Assembly (NCBI GenBank): GCA_017620975.1
Contig: JAGAUD010000030.1
Location: 1 to 64,000 of the forward strand
DNA from: Lachnospiraceae bacterium
GTDB taxonomy: Bacteria; Bacillota_A; Clostridia; Lachnospirales; Lachnospiraceae
Direction of reading: 5' to 3'
Length of the DNA: 64,000 bases
Shown piece by piece: positions 8,111 through 16,694 of the stretch. Within the stretch, counting starts at the first letter, position 1. Each line of letters opens with the position of its first letter. The position numbers and the translations under genes are program-made. The notes below the pieces were generated by a model. That model was given only the letters and a program-made list of their open reading frames with translations, ran no database searches and was not told the DNA's origin.

Positions 8111-9628
8111 ATGAAACAGAAGCATTTAAAAGCCCTTCTGATGGTTGTGTTGTCACTGGCCCTTACACTGACGTCTTGCGCAGGTAAGAGGCAGGGTGAG
8201 AGTACCGAATCTCAGATTACCATTGGAATACCTCAGGACGTAGAGGACAGTCTTGACCCACACAAAGCAGTTGCGGCAGGAACAGAAGAGGTATTTTTCA
8301 ACATATTTGAAGGTCTGGTGAAGCCGGACAGCGATGGTAATTTAAACCCTGCTGTAGCCAGTGATTACAAAGTATCAGAAGATGAGAAGACTTACACATT
8401 TACCCTGAGAGAGGGTGTGAAATTCCATGATGGAAGCCTGGTCACAGTAGAGGACGTCAAATATTCGATTGAACGTTGCGCCGATACAAGTGAGGGTGGT
8501 CCTCTGGTAGCGGCGTTTTCCAATATTGTGAGCGTGAATGCACCGGATGAAAAGACCATTGAAATTGTGCTGGCAGAGCCCGATGCAGATTTCCTGGCAT
8601 CCATGGATGCCGCGATTATCCCTGCATCCAATACCACACCGGAATCTGCAGCGATCGGTACCGGTCCTTACAAGTTCGTATCCCATGCGCCCCAGGAGAG
8701 TTTTGTTATGGAGAAGTTCGATGAGTATTGGGGAGAAGCGGCTCATATCGATAAGGTTACCCTGAAAGTATGTGCCAATACGGATACCATTGTCATGAAC
8801 TTGAATGGCGGATCTATTGACCTGTTTGCCAGATTGACTGCTACTCAGGTTTCCCAGTTGAGCGATGATTTTGAAGTACTGGAAGGAACCATGAATCTGG
8901 TACAGGCATTGTATCTGAACAATGGTGTGGAGCCTTTTAATAACGAAAAGGTTCGTCAGGCACTTTGCTATGCTATCGACAAGCAGTATATACTGGATAT
9001 GACTTCCGACGGTCATGGTACTCCGATAGGAAGTTCCATGTTCCCGGCATTCGGCAAGTATTATATGCCGGAATTGGCTGATTATTATAGCAAGGATGTG
9101 GAGAAGGCAAAGGGATTATTAAAGGAAGCCGGTTATCCGGATGGATTCTCTTTTACCATTAAAGTACCTTCCAATTACACACCCCATATAGAGACTGCAC
9201 AGGTAATTGCTGAAGAACTCAAAGCGATTAATGTGGATGCCAAGATTGAGCTGATTGAATGGGAGACATGGCTCAGTGATGTCTACTCAGGCAGAAAGTT
9301 TGAAGGTACGGTTATCGGTCTGGATGCTTCCAGCCTGACTGCAAGTTCCATGCTGCTTCGTTTTAACTCTGACAGTTCGAAGAACTTCATAAACTACAGC
9401 AATCAGGAGTATGATGCAGCTTATGCAAGAGCAGTAGGAACTACCGATGAGGAAGAACGTACTGCAGCTTTCAAGGAGTGCCAGCAGATTCTGACAGAGA
9501 CTGCAGCCAATGTGTACATTCAGGATATGGCTGAATTCGTGGCAATCAATAAGAAGTATGCCGGATATGAATTTTACCCGCTGTACGTACAGGATTATTC
9601 CAAGCTGTACATTGTGGGAGAGGAATAA
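8111..9628 (+). CDS. ABC transporter solute-binding lipoprotein, family 5 (peptide/nickel type)
   Basis: This 505-residue extracellular binding protein is anchored by lipid. A basic-hydrophobic signal peptide ends in LTSC with Cys23 as the lipidated residue. The mature part shows the SBP family 5 pattern: an early IGIPQDVEDSLDPHKA, LREGVKFHDGS near residue 100, and VRQALCYAIDKQYI near 280. The start is ATG 8111, preceded by GAAAGGAAC. It is the first gene of a four-gene importer operon. By family the ligand could be an oligopeptide, nickel chelate or other small solute. Its position opposite feoAB makes a metal chelate worth considering, but this is inference. Confidence 0.9.
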   Translation: MKQKHLKALLMVVLSLALTLTSCAGKRQGESTESQITIGIPQDVEDSLDPHKAVAAGTEEVFFNIFEGLVKPDSDGNLNPAVASDYKVSEDEKTYTFTLREGVKFHDGSLVTVEDVKYSIERCADTSEGGPLVAAFSNIVSVNAPDEKTIEIVLAEPDADFLASMDAAIIPASNTTPESAAIGTGPYKFVSHAPQESFVMEKFDEYWGEAAHIDKVTLKVCANTDTIVMNLNGGSIDLFARLTATQVSQLSDDFEVLEGTMNLVQALYLNNGVEPFNNEKVRQALCYAIDKQYILDMTSDGHGTPIGSSMFPAFGKYYMPELADYYSKDVEKAKGLLKEAGYPDGFSFTIKVPSNYTPHIETAQVIAEELKAINVDAKIELIEWETWLSDVYSGRKFEGTVIGLDASSLTASSMLLRFNSDSSKNFINYSNQEYDAAYARAVGTTDEEERTAAFKECQQILTETAANVYIQDMAEFVAINKKYAGYEFYPLYVQDYSKLYIVGEE

Positions 9629-9693
9629 AGAAATAAAGATGTTTGCAGGCAGTCGGCTGCTTCTGCAAATGTGATAATGAAAGGAGACCACAG

Positions 9694-10644
9694 GTGAAGT
9701 ACGTTGGTAAAAAGATTATAACCATGTGCCTTACGCTTATACTGGTCTCTTTTCTGGTCTTTCTGTGCTTTACGGTGATACCGGGAGACCCGGCTTTGGC
9801 GAAGCTGGGGACAGAGGCGACATCGGAAAGAGTGGAAGCACTGAGAAAAGAGATGGGGCTGGACAGGCCGTTTATGGTGAGATACGGTGACTGGCTGTTT
9901 TCTTTTGTAAAAGGAGATATGGGTGAGTCCTACAGTTATGGACTGCCGGTGAAAGAGATGCTGGCAGACAAAGTGCCTATAACGGTGACTATGAGTGTCA
10001 TGTCCATACTGATTATCGTTGCAGTGTCGATTCCGCTCGGGTTATATACTGCAAAGCATGAGGGAAGCGTGGTTGACAGAGTGATTTATGCTCTGAACCA
10101 GGTGGTTATGGCGGTGCCGGCTTTCTTTGCAGGAATATTGATTACATTATTGTTTGGTATTGTTCTGAAGCTGTTTACACCGGGGGGATACATATCCTAT
10201 ACCCAAAATGTGGCAGGTTTTCTGGGATATATGATATTTCCGTCCATAGCCATAGCGCTGCCAAAGATATCCATGACGGTAAAGCTGCTGCGCAGCGGAC
10301 TCATCGGGGAAAAGAAGTTGGACTATACCAGGACAGCTTACAGCAGAGGGAATAATACCAAAGGTGTACTATATAAGCATGTGCTGAAAAATGCTATGCT
10401 GCCGATTATCACTTTCCTGGGTATGACGTTCACGGATATCATTGCCGGAAGTATCATCGTGGAGCAGGTATTCGGGATACCGGGAATGGGACGGATTCTG
10501 CTGACTTCCATTTCCAACCGTGATTACCCGGTAGTTATGGCCATCATCGTATGTCTTGCGGCAGCAGTTATCATTATTAATGGTCTGGTGGACCTGGTTT
10601 ATCAGTGGATCGATCCCCGCATCCGTCTGGAGGGAGAGTCATGA
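9694..10644 (+). CDS. ABC transporter permease (DppB/NikB type)
   Basis: This 316-residue inner membrane permease has six predicted helices. The N-terminal helix runs into the conserved VIPGDPA segment. A typical EAA-like loop (TRTAYSRG...LYKHVLKNAMLP) lies near residues 225-245, followed by DIIAGSIIVEQVFGIPG. The GTG start at 9694 is chosen because AAGGAG lies 8 bases upstream and it gives the usual short cytoplasmic N-terminus. It forms a heterodimer with the next gene product, with which it overlaps by 4 bases (ATGA). Confidence 0.92.
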   Translation: MKYVGKKIITMCLTLILVSFLVFLCFTVIPGDPALAKLGTEATSERVEALRKEMGLDRPFMVRYGDWLFSFVKGDMGESYSYGLPVKEMLADKVPITVTMSVMSILIIVAVSIPLGLYTAKHEGSVVDRVIYALNQVVMAVPAFFAGILITLLFGIVLKLFTPGGYISYTQNVAGFLGYMIFPSIAIALPKISMTVKLLRSGLIGEKKLDYTRTAYSRGNNTKGVLYKHVLKNAMLPIITFLGMTFTDIIAGSIIVEQVFGIPGMGRILLTSISNRDYPVVMAIIVCLAAAVIIINGLVDLVYQWIDPRIRLEGES

Positions 10645-11435
10645 AAAGGAAGAAAAACTACAATCTGATCATTGGTGCCGTTTTGACAGGCCTCATGCTG
10701 CTCATGATCGTTACAGGACTCTTTTTCCTGCCTTATGATCCGGAAACTATGGACATCGACCTGAAATTTGCGGGAATGAGTCTGGCTCATCCTTTTGGTT
10801 GTGATAATTACGGGAGAGATGTTTTCACTCGTGTGATGGTGGGAGCACGAACCACACTGCTGGTAGCCCTGGGTACTGTGGGAATCGGTGCGGGTGCAGG
10901 GGTCCTGATTGGTGCTTTCACCGGTTATTTCGGAGGCTGGGTGGACGAAGTGGTCATGAGGATCATTGATGCACTGTTTGCATTTCCCAGTATTTTACTG
11001 GCGCTTGTTGTCATTAGCCTGTTGGGCAGTGGAAAATATCAGGTCATTGTGGCATTGGGAATTGCGTTTATCCCAAGCTTTGCCAGAGTGGTGAGAAGTG
11101 AGTATCTGAAACAGCGGGAAATGGATTACGTGAAAAATGCCCGCATTATGGGTTGTGGACACCTGCGCATCATGTTCGTGCATATTTTGCCCAATATTTT
11201 GCCCGTGTTGATCCCTACTGTGATGATAGGCTTCAACAATGCAGTGCTTTCGGAAGCAGGAATGAGCTATCTGGGAATCGGTGTGCAGCCGCCTGATGCC
11301 AGCCTGGGAAGGATGCTTTCAGAGGCACAGACCTATCTGTTCTCGCAGCCTTCTTATGCGTTGTTCCCGGGACTTACCATAGTACTCCTGGTGCTGGGCT
11401 TCAGCCTTTTAGCTGACGGACTGGAAGAGAGGTAG
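10641..11435 (+). CDS. ABC transporter permease (DppC/NikC type)
   Basis: This 264-residue permease partners the DppB-type protein. It has an N-terminal helix, the GCDNYGRDVFTRVMVGARTT motif typical of DppC proteins, an EAA loop (YVKNARIMGCGHLRIMFVHILP) and SEAGMSYLGIGVQPPDASLG near the C-terminus. ATG 10641 overlaps the preceding stop and has GGAGGGAG upstream. The following ATPase gene starts 3 bases after its stop, so the operon is tightly coupled. Confidence 0.92.
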   Translation: MKRKKNYNLIIGAVLTGLMLLMIVTGLFFLPYDPETMDIDLKFAGMSLAHPFGCDNYGRDVFTRVMVGARTTLLVALGTVGIGAGAGVLIGAFTGYFGGWVDEVVMRIIDALFAFPSILLALVVISLLGSGKYQVIVALGIAFIPSFARVVRSEYLKQREMDYVKNARIMGCGHLRIMFVHILPNILPVLIPTVMIGFNNAVLSEAGMSYLGIGVQPPDASLGRMLSEAQTYLFSQPSYALFPGLTIVLLVLGFSLLADGLEER

Positions 11436-11438
11436 TGT

Positions 11439-13007
11439 ATGCTTGAGGTTAAGAATTTAAACATAGAATTTCATGATCATTCCCTGCCTGAGACGGTAGT
11501 ATATCGCTTTAACCTGTCCATGGAGGAAGGTGATATTGTGGGAGTTGTAGGAGAATCCGGCTCCGGCAAGACCATGAGTGCCCTGGCCATCTGCGGCTTG
11601 CTTTCCAGACGGGATATGAAGAAGGAGGGAGAGATTCTCTTTGGAGGAAAGGAGCTTCTCACTTGCAGCAGGCATGAGATGCGCCAATTGCAGGGAGATG
11701 ATATTGCTATTATTTTCCAGGAACCCATGACCAGCTTGAATCCGGTAAAGACGATCGGATGGCAGGTGGAAGAAGCGTTGCGGATTCATACGGATATGAG
11801 CAAGGAAGAGCGCCATGAAAGAGCCATCTGGGCGCTGACGGAAGCAGAGCTTCCCAATCCGGAGAAGGTTTACCATCAATATCCTCATGAATTGTCCGGC
11901 GGTATGCGTCAGCGTGTCATGATTGCAGCTGCTATTGTGTGCCGGCCGAGGCTTCTGATCGCAGATGAGCCTACAACGGCACTGGATGTGACCATTCAGG
12001 CCGAAATCATTGATCTGCTGTTAAAGCTGAACAGAGAGCACAAAACGGCTATCCTGTTCATTTCCCACGATTTAAGCCTGGTCCGCAAGCTTTGCAGGCA
12101 CGTGGTAGTAATGCAGAACGGCTATATTGTAGAACAGGGACCTGTGGAGCAGATATTTGAGAATCCGCAGCAGGAATATACGAAACATCTGATTGCGTCA
12201 ATACCCAGTTGTGAGGAAATGAAAGAGGATAAGGATTTTTCCACAGAAGAGGTAGTACTGTCAGCTGCGGATATCCGTGTCAGTTATCATTCTACCCATG
12301 GTGCCTTCGGTAAAAAGCAGGAGCAGAAAGTCTTAAAAGGGGTAAACTTTACTCTGCACAAAGGAGAAGTCCTTGGTTTAGTAGGAGAGAGCGGATGCGG
12401 CAAGAGTACACTGGCGAAGGTAATTGTGGGCCTGAATCAGAAGTACGAAGGGCAGATTGGCTGTGACAAAGGAAGTGTGCAGATGGTATTCCAGGATCCC
12501 TACAGTTCTTTGAATCCGAGAAAGACGATTGGCTGGATCATGGAGGAACCCCTGAAAATCAAGGGCGGATATACCAAAGAAGAGCGTCATAAGAAGGTTC
12601 TGGAGATGCTTAAGAAAGTGGAACTGGATCCCGAAATCGCCCGACGCTATCCCAGGCAGCTTTCCGGCGGACAGAGACAGCGTGTGGGCATCGGCCTTGC
12701 TTTGATGAGTGAGCCGAAAGTGCTGGTGGCGGATGAACCTGTTTCGGCATTGGATGTGACGGTTCAGGCGCAGATTCTGAAGCTTCTGCAGAAATTGAAG
12801 GAAGAAATGGGACTTGCGATTCTGTTTATCTCTCATGACTTGAGAGTAGTGTATCAGCTTTGCGATAATATCATCATTATGGACGATGGGGAAATTGTGG
12901 AACGTGGTACGCCGCAGAAAATCTATACTGCGTACAGTCATCCTTATACGGGGCAGCTGCTAAAAGCAGCAGGTATCGAGAAAGTTGGTACGGCAGTGCA
13001 GACATAA
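11439..13007 (+). CDS. Dual-domain ABC ATPase (DppD-DppF fusion)
   Basis: This 522-residue protein carries both nucleotide-binding domains of a peptide/nickel importer on one chain. Domain 1 has GESGSGKT (38-45), LSGGM (152-156) and LLIADEPTTALD. Domain 2 has GESGCGKST (316-324), LSGGQRQR and VLVADEPVSALD. All catalytic motifs are intact in both halves. In many species these are two genes; the fused form is common in Firmicutes. It is the last gene of the operon, followed by a bidirectional terminator. Confidence 0.94.
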   Translation: MLEVKNLNIEFHDHSLPETVVYRFNLSMEEGDIVGVVGESGSGKTMSALAICGLLSRRDMKKEGEILFGGKELLTCSRHEMRQLQGDDIAIIFQEPMTSLNPVKTIGWQVEEALRIHTDMSKEERHERAIWALTEAELPNPEKVYHQYPHELSGGMRQRVMIAAAIVCRPRLLIADEPTTALDVTIQAEIIDLLLKLNREHKTAILFISHDLSLVRKLCRHVVVMQNGYIVEQGPVEQIFENPQQEYTKHLIASIPSCEEMKEDKDFSTEEVVLSAADIRVSYHSTHGAFGKKQEQKVLKGVNFTLHKGEVLGLVGESGCGKSTLAKVIVGLNQKYEGQIGCDKGSVQMVFQDPYSSLNPRKTIGWIMEEPLKIKGGYTKEERHKKVLEMLKKVELDPEIARRYPRQLSGGQRQRVGIGLALMSEPKVLVADEPVSALDVTVQAQILKLLQKLKEEMGLAILFISHDLRVVYQLCDNIIIMDDGEIVERGTPQKIYTAYSHPYTGQLLKAAGIEKVGTAVQT

Positions 13008-13063
13008 ATATTTGAAATGAGCGTAATTCATAAGATAAAAAATTGCAAAGAATAGATAAATGC

Positions 13064-13094
13064 AAAAGGCTGGCGGTACATTCGTCAGCCTTTT
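13064..13094. terminator. Bidirectional terminator
   Basis: The inverted repeat AAAAGGCTGGCG / CGTCAGCCTTTT gives an A-tract before and a T-tract after the stem. It can serve both the ABC operon and the converging DUF1836 gene. Confidence 0.8.
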
Positions 13095-13106
13095 GGTATA
13101 TCAGGA

Positions 13107-13619
13107 TTATTTTTCACGAAGTATCTGAAAACAGGTATTTAAATATATAATATGAGATACTGCAATAATGGCACTTTGAAGCATTTCTTTTTCCAAAGAG
13201 GAAGTCACACCGATGTTTTCAACCTCGTCTTTCAGCCCAAATTGAAAAAACAGGATATTCTCCAGTTCCATACAAAAATAATCATAAGCAGTCTCGTCTG
13301 TATAGACCTGCTTTTGACGAAGAAACAGATCGTTGATATTTTCCAGTGAGAGCACGCTCTTTAACAATGTAATGCAAATCAGATGCGCAATTTGTCCCCT
13401 GAAATACTGTTTTTTCACAGGGTTTGCAACCAATCCTTTCTTGACATAATTGCTGATCATGGAACTTGTGATTTCTACACAGCCTAAGGGTGCAAGGCAC
13501 TGATTGATATATTTAGTTGTCTGTTCCAGATAAAGTCCTACGTCTGACAGTTCCTCATATCTCGGCAAAGAAAATAGTCTGATAGAATCCGCCAGCTCTT
13601 TTTTCATTTCGTTTTTCAT
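13107..13619 (-). CDS. DUF1836 domain protein
   Basis: This 170-residue soluble protein matches the DUF1836 family found in Firmicutes. It has a winged-HTH/MerR-like N-terminal region (SSMISNYVKKGLVANPVKKQ near residues 50-70) and a helical C-terminus. The HTH-like part suggests a regulator, but no function is established. The start is ATG 13619. An upstream ATG in frame at 13661 is rejected because a perfect promoter lies between it and 13619. The chosen ATG has no clear ribosome binding site and would lie at or next to the transcription start. Confidence 0.75.
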   Translation of the reverse strand: MKNEMKKELADSIRLFSLPRYEELSDVGLYLEQTTKYINQCLAPLGCVEITSSMISNYVKKGLVANPVKKQYFRGQIAHLICITLLKSVLSLENINDLFLRQKQVYTDETAYDYFCMELENILFFQFGLKDEVENIGVTSSLEKEMLQSAIIAVSHIIYLNTCFQILREK

Positions 13620-13625
13620 GCTCTT

Positions 13626-13654
13626 ATTATATTTCTGTAACCAAAAAATGTCAA
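13626..13654 (-). promoter_or_regulatory. Consensus promoter abutting the DUF1836 start codon
   Basis: On the minus strand TTGACA (13654-13649), a 17-base spacer and TATAAT (13631-13626) are perfect consensus. Only six bases separate the -10 box from ATG 13619, so the transcript should start at or about the A of the ATG. Confidence 0.8.
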
Positions 13655-13677
13655 TAAACATTAATTTGCAGAAGTAC

Positions 13678-13706
13678 TTGACGCAGTCTCTGCTACGTGG
13701 TATTAT
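13678..13706 (+). promoter_or_regulatory. Promoter of the degV-family gene
   Basis: TTGACG (13678-13683), a 17-base spacer and TATTAT (13701-13706). It is divergent from the DUF1836 promoter; the two -35 boxes are 23 bases apart. Confidence 0.75.
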
Positions 13707-13771
13707 TTAACCAGTAATAAGGTTTTGGAAAACTTGTAATAAAGTAACTAAAAACGTATGATGAGGTAGAA

Positions 13772-14605
13772 ATGCATTACAAAATTGTTTCGGATTCTGG
13801 AGTAAACTTAAGAAGAATGGAGGCAGCTGTAGATTATGCCACAGTTCCTTTGAAAATTTTTACAGATGAGAGGGAATTTATAGATAATTTGGAACTGGAT
13901 ATCCGGGAAATGGTGTCCTATTTAAAGGAATATAAGGGAAAATCAGGTACTGCCTGCCCAAGTGTCTCGGATTGGCTGGATGCTTTCGGGGATGCTGAGA
14001 GGGTCTTTTGTTTTACCATTACAAGTACCCTTTCAGGAAGTTATAATGCTGCATGTGTGGCAAAAGCGGATTATGAAGCGGAATACCCGGGACGAAGCGT
14101 AGTTATCGTAGATTCTTTATCTGCCGGTCCGGAAATGCAGATTTGGATTGAAAGAGTGGCAGAAATGATTATGCAGGGAAAAGGATTTGAAGAAATCTGT
14201 GATGAAATTTCTACATATAAGGAAAAGACCGGACTGATGTTTTCCCTGGAATCTCTGAAAAATCTGGCGAATAACGGAAGAGTCAGTCCTTTGGTGGCAG
14301 GTGTGGCCGGTGCTCTGGGCATCCGCATCGTAGGTAGAGCGAGTGCAGGAGGAGAGTTGGAGCCTATGGATAAATGCCGCGGCGAAAAGAAAGCTTTAGC
14401 CAAGATCATAAGTCGCATGAAGGAAATGGGATTTAAGGGCGGTAAGGTTCTTATTGACCATTGCAATAATCTTTCGGCGGCCGATCAGTTGAAGCAGCAG
14501 ATTATGCAGGAATATCCAGAGGCGGGCATTTCTATCGGAGAGACCTGCGGATTGTGCAGCTTTTATGCTGAAAAAGGTGGATTGATGATAGGGTTTGAAA
14601 AATAA
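13772..14605 (+). CDS. DegV family fatty-acid-binding protein
   Basis: This 277-residue protein has the DegV two-domain fold. It has an N-terminal SDSGVNL, the TCPS-like segment (TACPSVSDW), the SGSYNAA loop and a GLMFSLESLKNLANNGRVSP stretch. DegV-like proteins (FakB type) bind a fatty acid and present it to the kinase FakA; no fakA is in this window. It is slightly divergent, since family members usually have more TSQPSP-like sequence and the later conserved His-Gly is replaced. It is monocistronic with its own promoter and terminator. Confidence 0.85.
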   Translation: MHYKIVSDSGVNLRRMEAAVDYATVPLKIFTDEREFIDNLELDIREMVSYLKEYKGKSGTACPSVSDWLDAFGDAERVFCFTITSTLSGSYNAACVAKADYEAEYPGRSVVIVDSLSAGPEMQIWIERVAEMIMQGKGFEEICDEISTYKEKTGLMFSLESLKNLANNGRVSPLVAGVAGALGIRIVGRASAGGELEPMDKCRGEKKALAKIISRMKEMGFKGGKVLIDHCNNLSAADQLKQQIMQEYPEAGISIGETCGLCSFYAEKGGLMIGFEK

Positions 14606-14611
14606 TCGTGG

Positions 14612-14640
14612 GCCGGTGGCATTGCTGTCGGCTTTTTTTT
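14612..14640 (+). terminator. Terminator of the degV-family gene
   Basis: A short GCCGG/TCGGC stem with an 11-base loop is followed by a run of at least eight T. Confidence 0.7.
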
Positions 14641-14668
14641 GTTCTAAATATGCATTGCCAAATTGCAC

Positions 14669-14697
14669 TGGACATCGGTAGTAACATAGTTTACAAT
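14669..14697 (+). promoter_or_regulatory. Candidate promoter of the alcohol dehydrogenase gene
   Basis: TGGACA (14669-14674) and TACAAT (14692-14697) have a 17-base spacer, 35 bases upstream of ATG 14732. Confidence 0.55.
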
Positions 14698-14731
14698 AAA
14701 TGATATAAAGAGAAGAAAGGACGGGGGCAAA

Positions 14732-15901
14732 ATGCAGGACTTTATATATTATGCACCGACAAAAGTTTATTTCGGAAAAGGGAAGCAAAAAGAAGTCGGA
14801 GAAATCATCAAAGGGTACGGCTATCAAAAAATCATGCTTCAGTACGGAAAAGGAAGCATCAAAAAGAGCGGTCTATACGATGAAATCATGGCTTCTCTTT
14901 CAGCCAGCGGCATTGAAGTAGTGGAAATGGGGGGCGTGGAACCCAATCCCAAGATTACTTTTGTGCGTGAGGCAGTTAAGCTGGCCAAGGAGGAAAAAGT
15001 AGAGATGATTCTGGCCGTAGGCGGCGGAAGTGTCATCGACTCCTGCAAATATACTGCTGCAGGAGCTGCAAGCGACTGCGATCCCTGGGAATTCCCTACG
15101 AGAAAAAGTACTGTCACAGAGGCTCTGCCGGTAGGATGCGTGCTTACTCTGGCGGCAGCAGGCAGTGAGATGAGCTCTTCAGCGGTAATTACCAATCTGG
15201 ATCTGAACATGAAGAGAGGCTTTAACAGCGACTTCAATAGATGCAAGTTTGCAATCTGTAACCCGGAGCTTACTTATACGGTGGATAAATACCAGACCGC
15301 TTGTGGAGTTGTGGATATTATGGCGCACACTATGGAGAGGTATTTTACGGTGTGTGACCCTACAGATCTGACTGACAGGATCGCAGAAAGTCTATTAAGA
15401 GCAGTAGTGGATGCGGGTAAGGTGTTGATGGAGAATCCCTGTGATTATGAAGCGAGAGCTACGGTTATGTGGGCTTCCAGTCTCTCCCATAATGACCTGA
15501 CAGGCTGCGGAAGAGAGAATGCCCTGGCGGTGCATCAGTTGGAGCATGCGCTCAGCGGTGAGTTTGACCATATTGCACATGGGGCGGGACTTGCTGTACT
15601 GTTCCCGGCATGGGGCAGATATGTTTATCGGCATAATATCCCCAGATTTGCACAGTTTGCAAGACGTGTCTGGGATGTGACAGAGGCTGATGATGAGAAG
15701 GCAGCAATGCTGGGTATCGAAAGTATGGCGGAGTACTTTGCGTCTTTGGGCATGCCGGTGAGACTGCGTGATTTCGGTATTGAGGGCGATTGCATGGACA
15801 AGCTGGCTGACCTTTGTACGTTTGGAAAGCAGAGAAGCGTCAAGAGTTATGTTGATATGGACTATGATGTGATGAAAGCGATTTTTGAGAGCTGCTATTA
15901 A
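14732..15901 (+). CDS. Iron-containing alcohol dehydrogenase (BdhA/YqhD-like)
   Basis: This 389-residue group III alcohol dehydrogenase reduces aldehydes to alcohols (or the reverse) with NAD(P)H. The dinucleotide-binding motif GGGSVID lies near residue 95. The metal-binding Asp/His set is visible in VVDIMAHTME (near 190) and HQLEHALSGEFDHIAHG (near 268). Its similarity is to the butanol dehydrogenase branch that prefers NADPH. It has its own promoter and terminator. The substrate could be butyraldehyde or another fermentation aldehyde; this is not determined. Confidence 0.92.
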   Translation: MQDFIYYAPTKVYFGKGKQKEVGEIIKGYGYQKIMLQYGKGSIKKSGLYDEIMASLSASGIEVVEMGGVEPNPKITFVREAVKLAKEEKVEMILAVGGGSVIDSCKYTAAGAASDCDPWEFPTRKSTVTEALPVGCVLTLAAAGSEMSSSAVITNLDLNMKRGFNSDFNRCKFAICNPELTYTVDKYQTACGVVDIMAHTMERYFTVCDPTDLTDRIAESLLRAVVDAGKVLMENPCDYEARATVMWASSLSHNDLTGCGRENALAVHQLEHALSGEFDHIAHGAGLAVLFPAWGRYVYRHNIPRFAQFARRVWDVTEADDEKAAMLGIESMAEYFASLGMPVRLRDFGIEGDCMDKLADLCTFGKQRSVKSYVDMDYDVMKAIFESCY

Positions 15902-15923
15902 TAGGAAGGCAGAGCGTGCTGTA

Positions 15924-15961
15924 AAAAGAACAGGTATGTAGAGATGCATAGCTGTTCTTTT
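15924..15961. terminator. Bidirectional terminator after the alcohol dehydrogenase gene
   Basis: A perfect 10-bp inverted repeat AAAAGAACAG / CTGTTCTTTT with an inner TATG/CATA pairing. T-tracts occur on both strands. Confidence 0.8.
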
Positions 15962-16204
15962 CACCTCATCAAAAGACATGACATGTAATCCTATATAGCT
16001 TGCCAATAATGTATCTATCGGTGCCTGCGTGATCATATCCTTTGCAGTTTCATTTTCATATATAATTCCCCAGAACTTGAACAGGTAACCGGTCCAGTAC
16101 ATAAATTCTTCATTATACACCTCGCCCTGTTCCGGCAGATTCCCTAAATAGAAACCTTTACCAATATGTTCACACGTCAGCCACTGGCAGGAAAAGGAGC
16201 GCCA
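15959..16204 (-). pseudogene. Fragment of an unidentified protein, cut by a structured repeat
   Basis: About 80 codons read well on the minus strand (for example GKGFYLGNLPEQGEVYNEEF, then EFMYWTGYLFKFWGIIYENE). They look protein-like and not like an antisense shadow: no gene lies on the other strand here. The 5' end runs straight into a 105-bp structured repeat (16197-16301), and the 3' end runs into the terminator hairpin. No start codon or ribosome binding site belongs to it. The family was not recognised with confidence. The continued open frame to 15395 is antisense to the dehydrogenase gene and is not counted. Confidence 0.45.
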
Positions 16205-16301
16205 TTCTATGAGCAAAGTTAGCTTCGAAGCGGCGAGAAAGCGCCGTAGGCGCCTAAAGAACCAGAGGTTCTTTGCGAATGGCGCGGGTGTAAACAGTAA
16301 C
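16197..16301 (+). repeat. Structured intergenic repeat, copy 1
   Basis: This 105-bp element has arms GCGCCATTC (16199-16207) and GAATGGCGC (16277-16285), perfectly complementary. An inner hairpin AAAGAACC-aga-GGTTCTTT is present. It ends in GTAAACAGTAAC. A related copy lies at 16695-16801 in the same orientation. Confidence 0.8.
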
Positions 16302-16340
16302 ATGAAATCATCAAACCTGTTACCATTCAGCCATCGCTGC

Positions 16341-16655
16341 AGCAGATAAAAACTTTACTTTATTCGATTTTATATGCCGATAATGCCCCTTTTTGATGGA
16401 TTCTGGCATATAGATGCTTCATTTTGTCCGATTCTATCTGCCCCAAAAGCCTCTTCGTGGGAAAAATCGGCATATAGATATGTCGCCTTTTTAGATTCTA
16501 TCTGCCACAAATTCCTTTTGTGGAGTAAAATCGGCATATAGATATGTCGATTTTTTCGATTCTATCTGCCTCAAATTCCTTTTATTGAAGATTTCGACAG
16601 ATAATTTCTTTACTTTTTCCGTTTCTATCTGTTCAATAAAACATCATTTTTACTG
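16341..16655. repeat. Tandem array of ~64-bp units with internal dyads
   Basis: GGCATATAGAT (or a close variant) begins at 16405, 16469 and 16533, exactly 64 bases apart. A degenerate unit follows at 16596 and another precedes near 16341. Within each unit a second half, ATTCTATCTGCC, is near-complementary to the first, so each unit can form a hairpin. A partly conserved CAAATTCCTTTT separates the units. No coding potential is seen. Confidence 0.85.
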
Positions 16656-16694
16656 TTTGAACTTCCTTTTTGCACGTTGTACGGGCTATGAGCA

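Noticed and set aside
13620..13661. Longer start of the DUF1836 gene at 13661
   Set aside because: The segment contains the gene's own consensus promoter and lacks a ribosome binding site.
15395..15958. Long minus-strand frame continuing through the alcohol dehydrogenase gene
   Set aside because: It is antisense to a clear dehydrogenase gene, and its sequence loses protein-like character below 15959.
16341..16655. Possible CRISPR array
   Set aside because: The units repeat every 64 bases along their whole length and the segments between the best-conserved parts are themselves similar. No cas genes are present. This is a tandem hairpin repeat.
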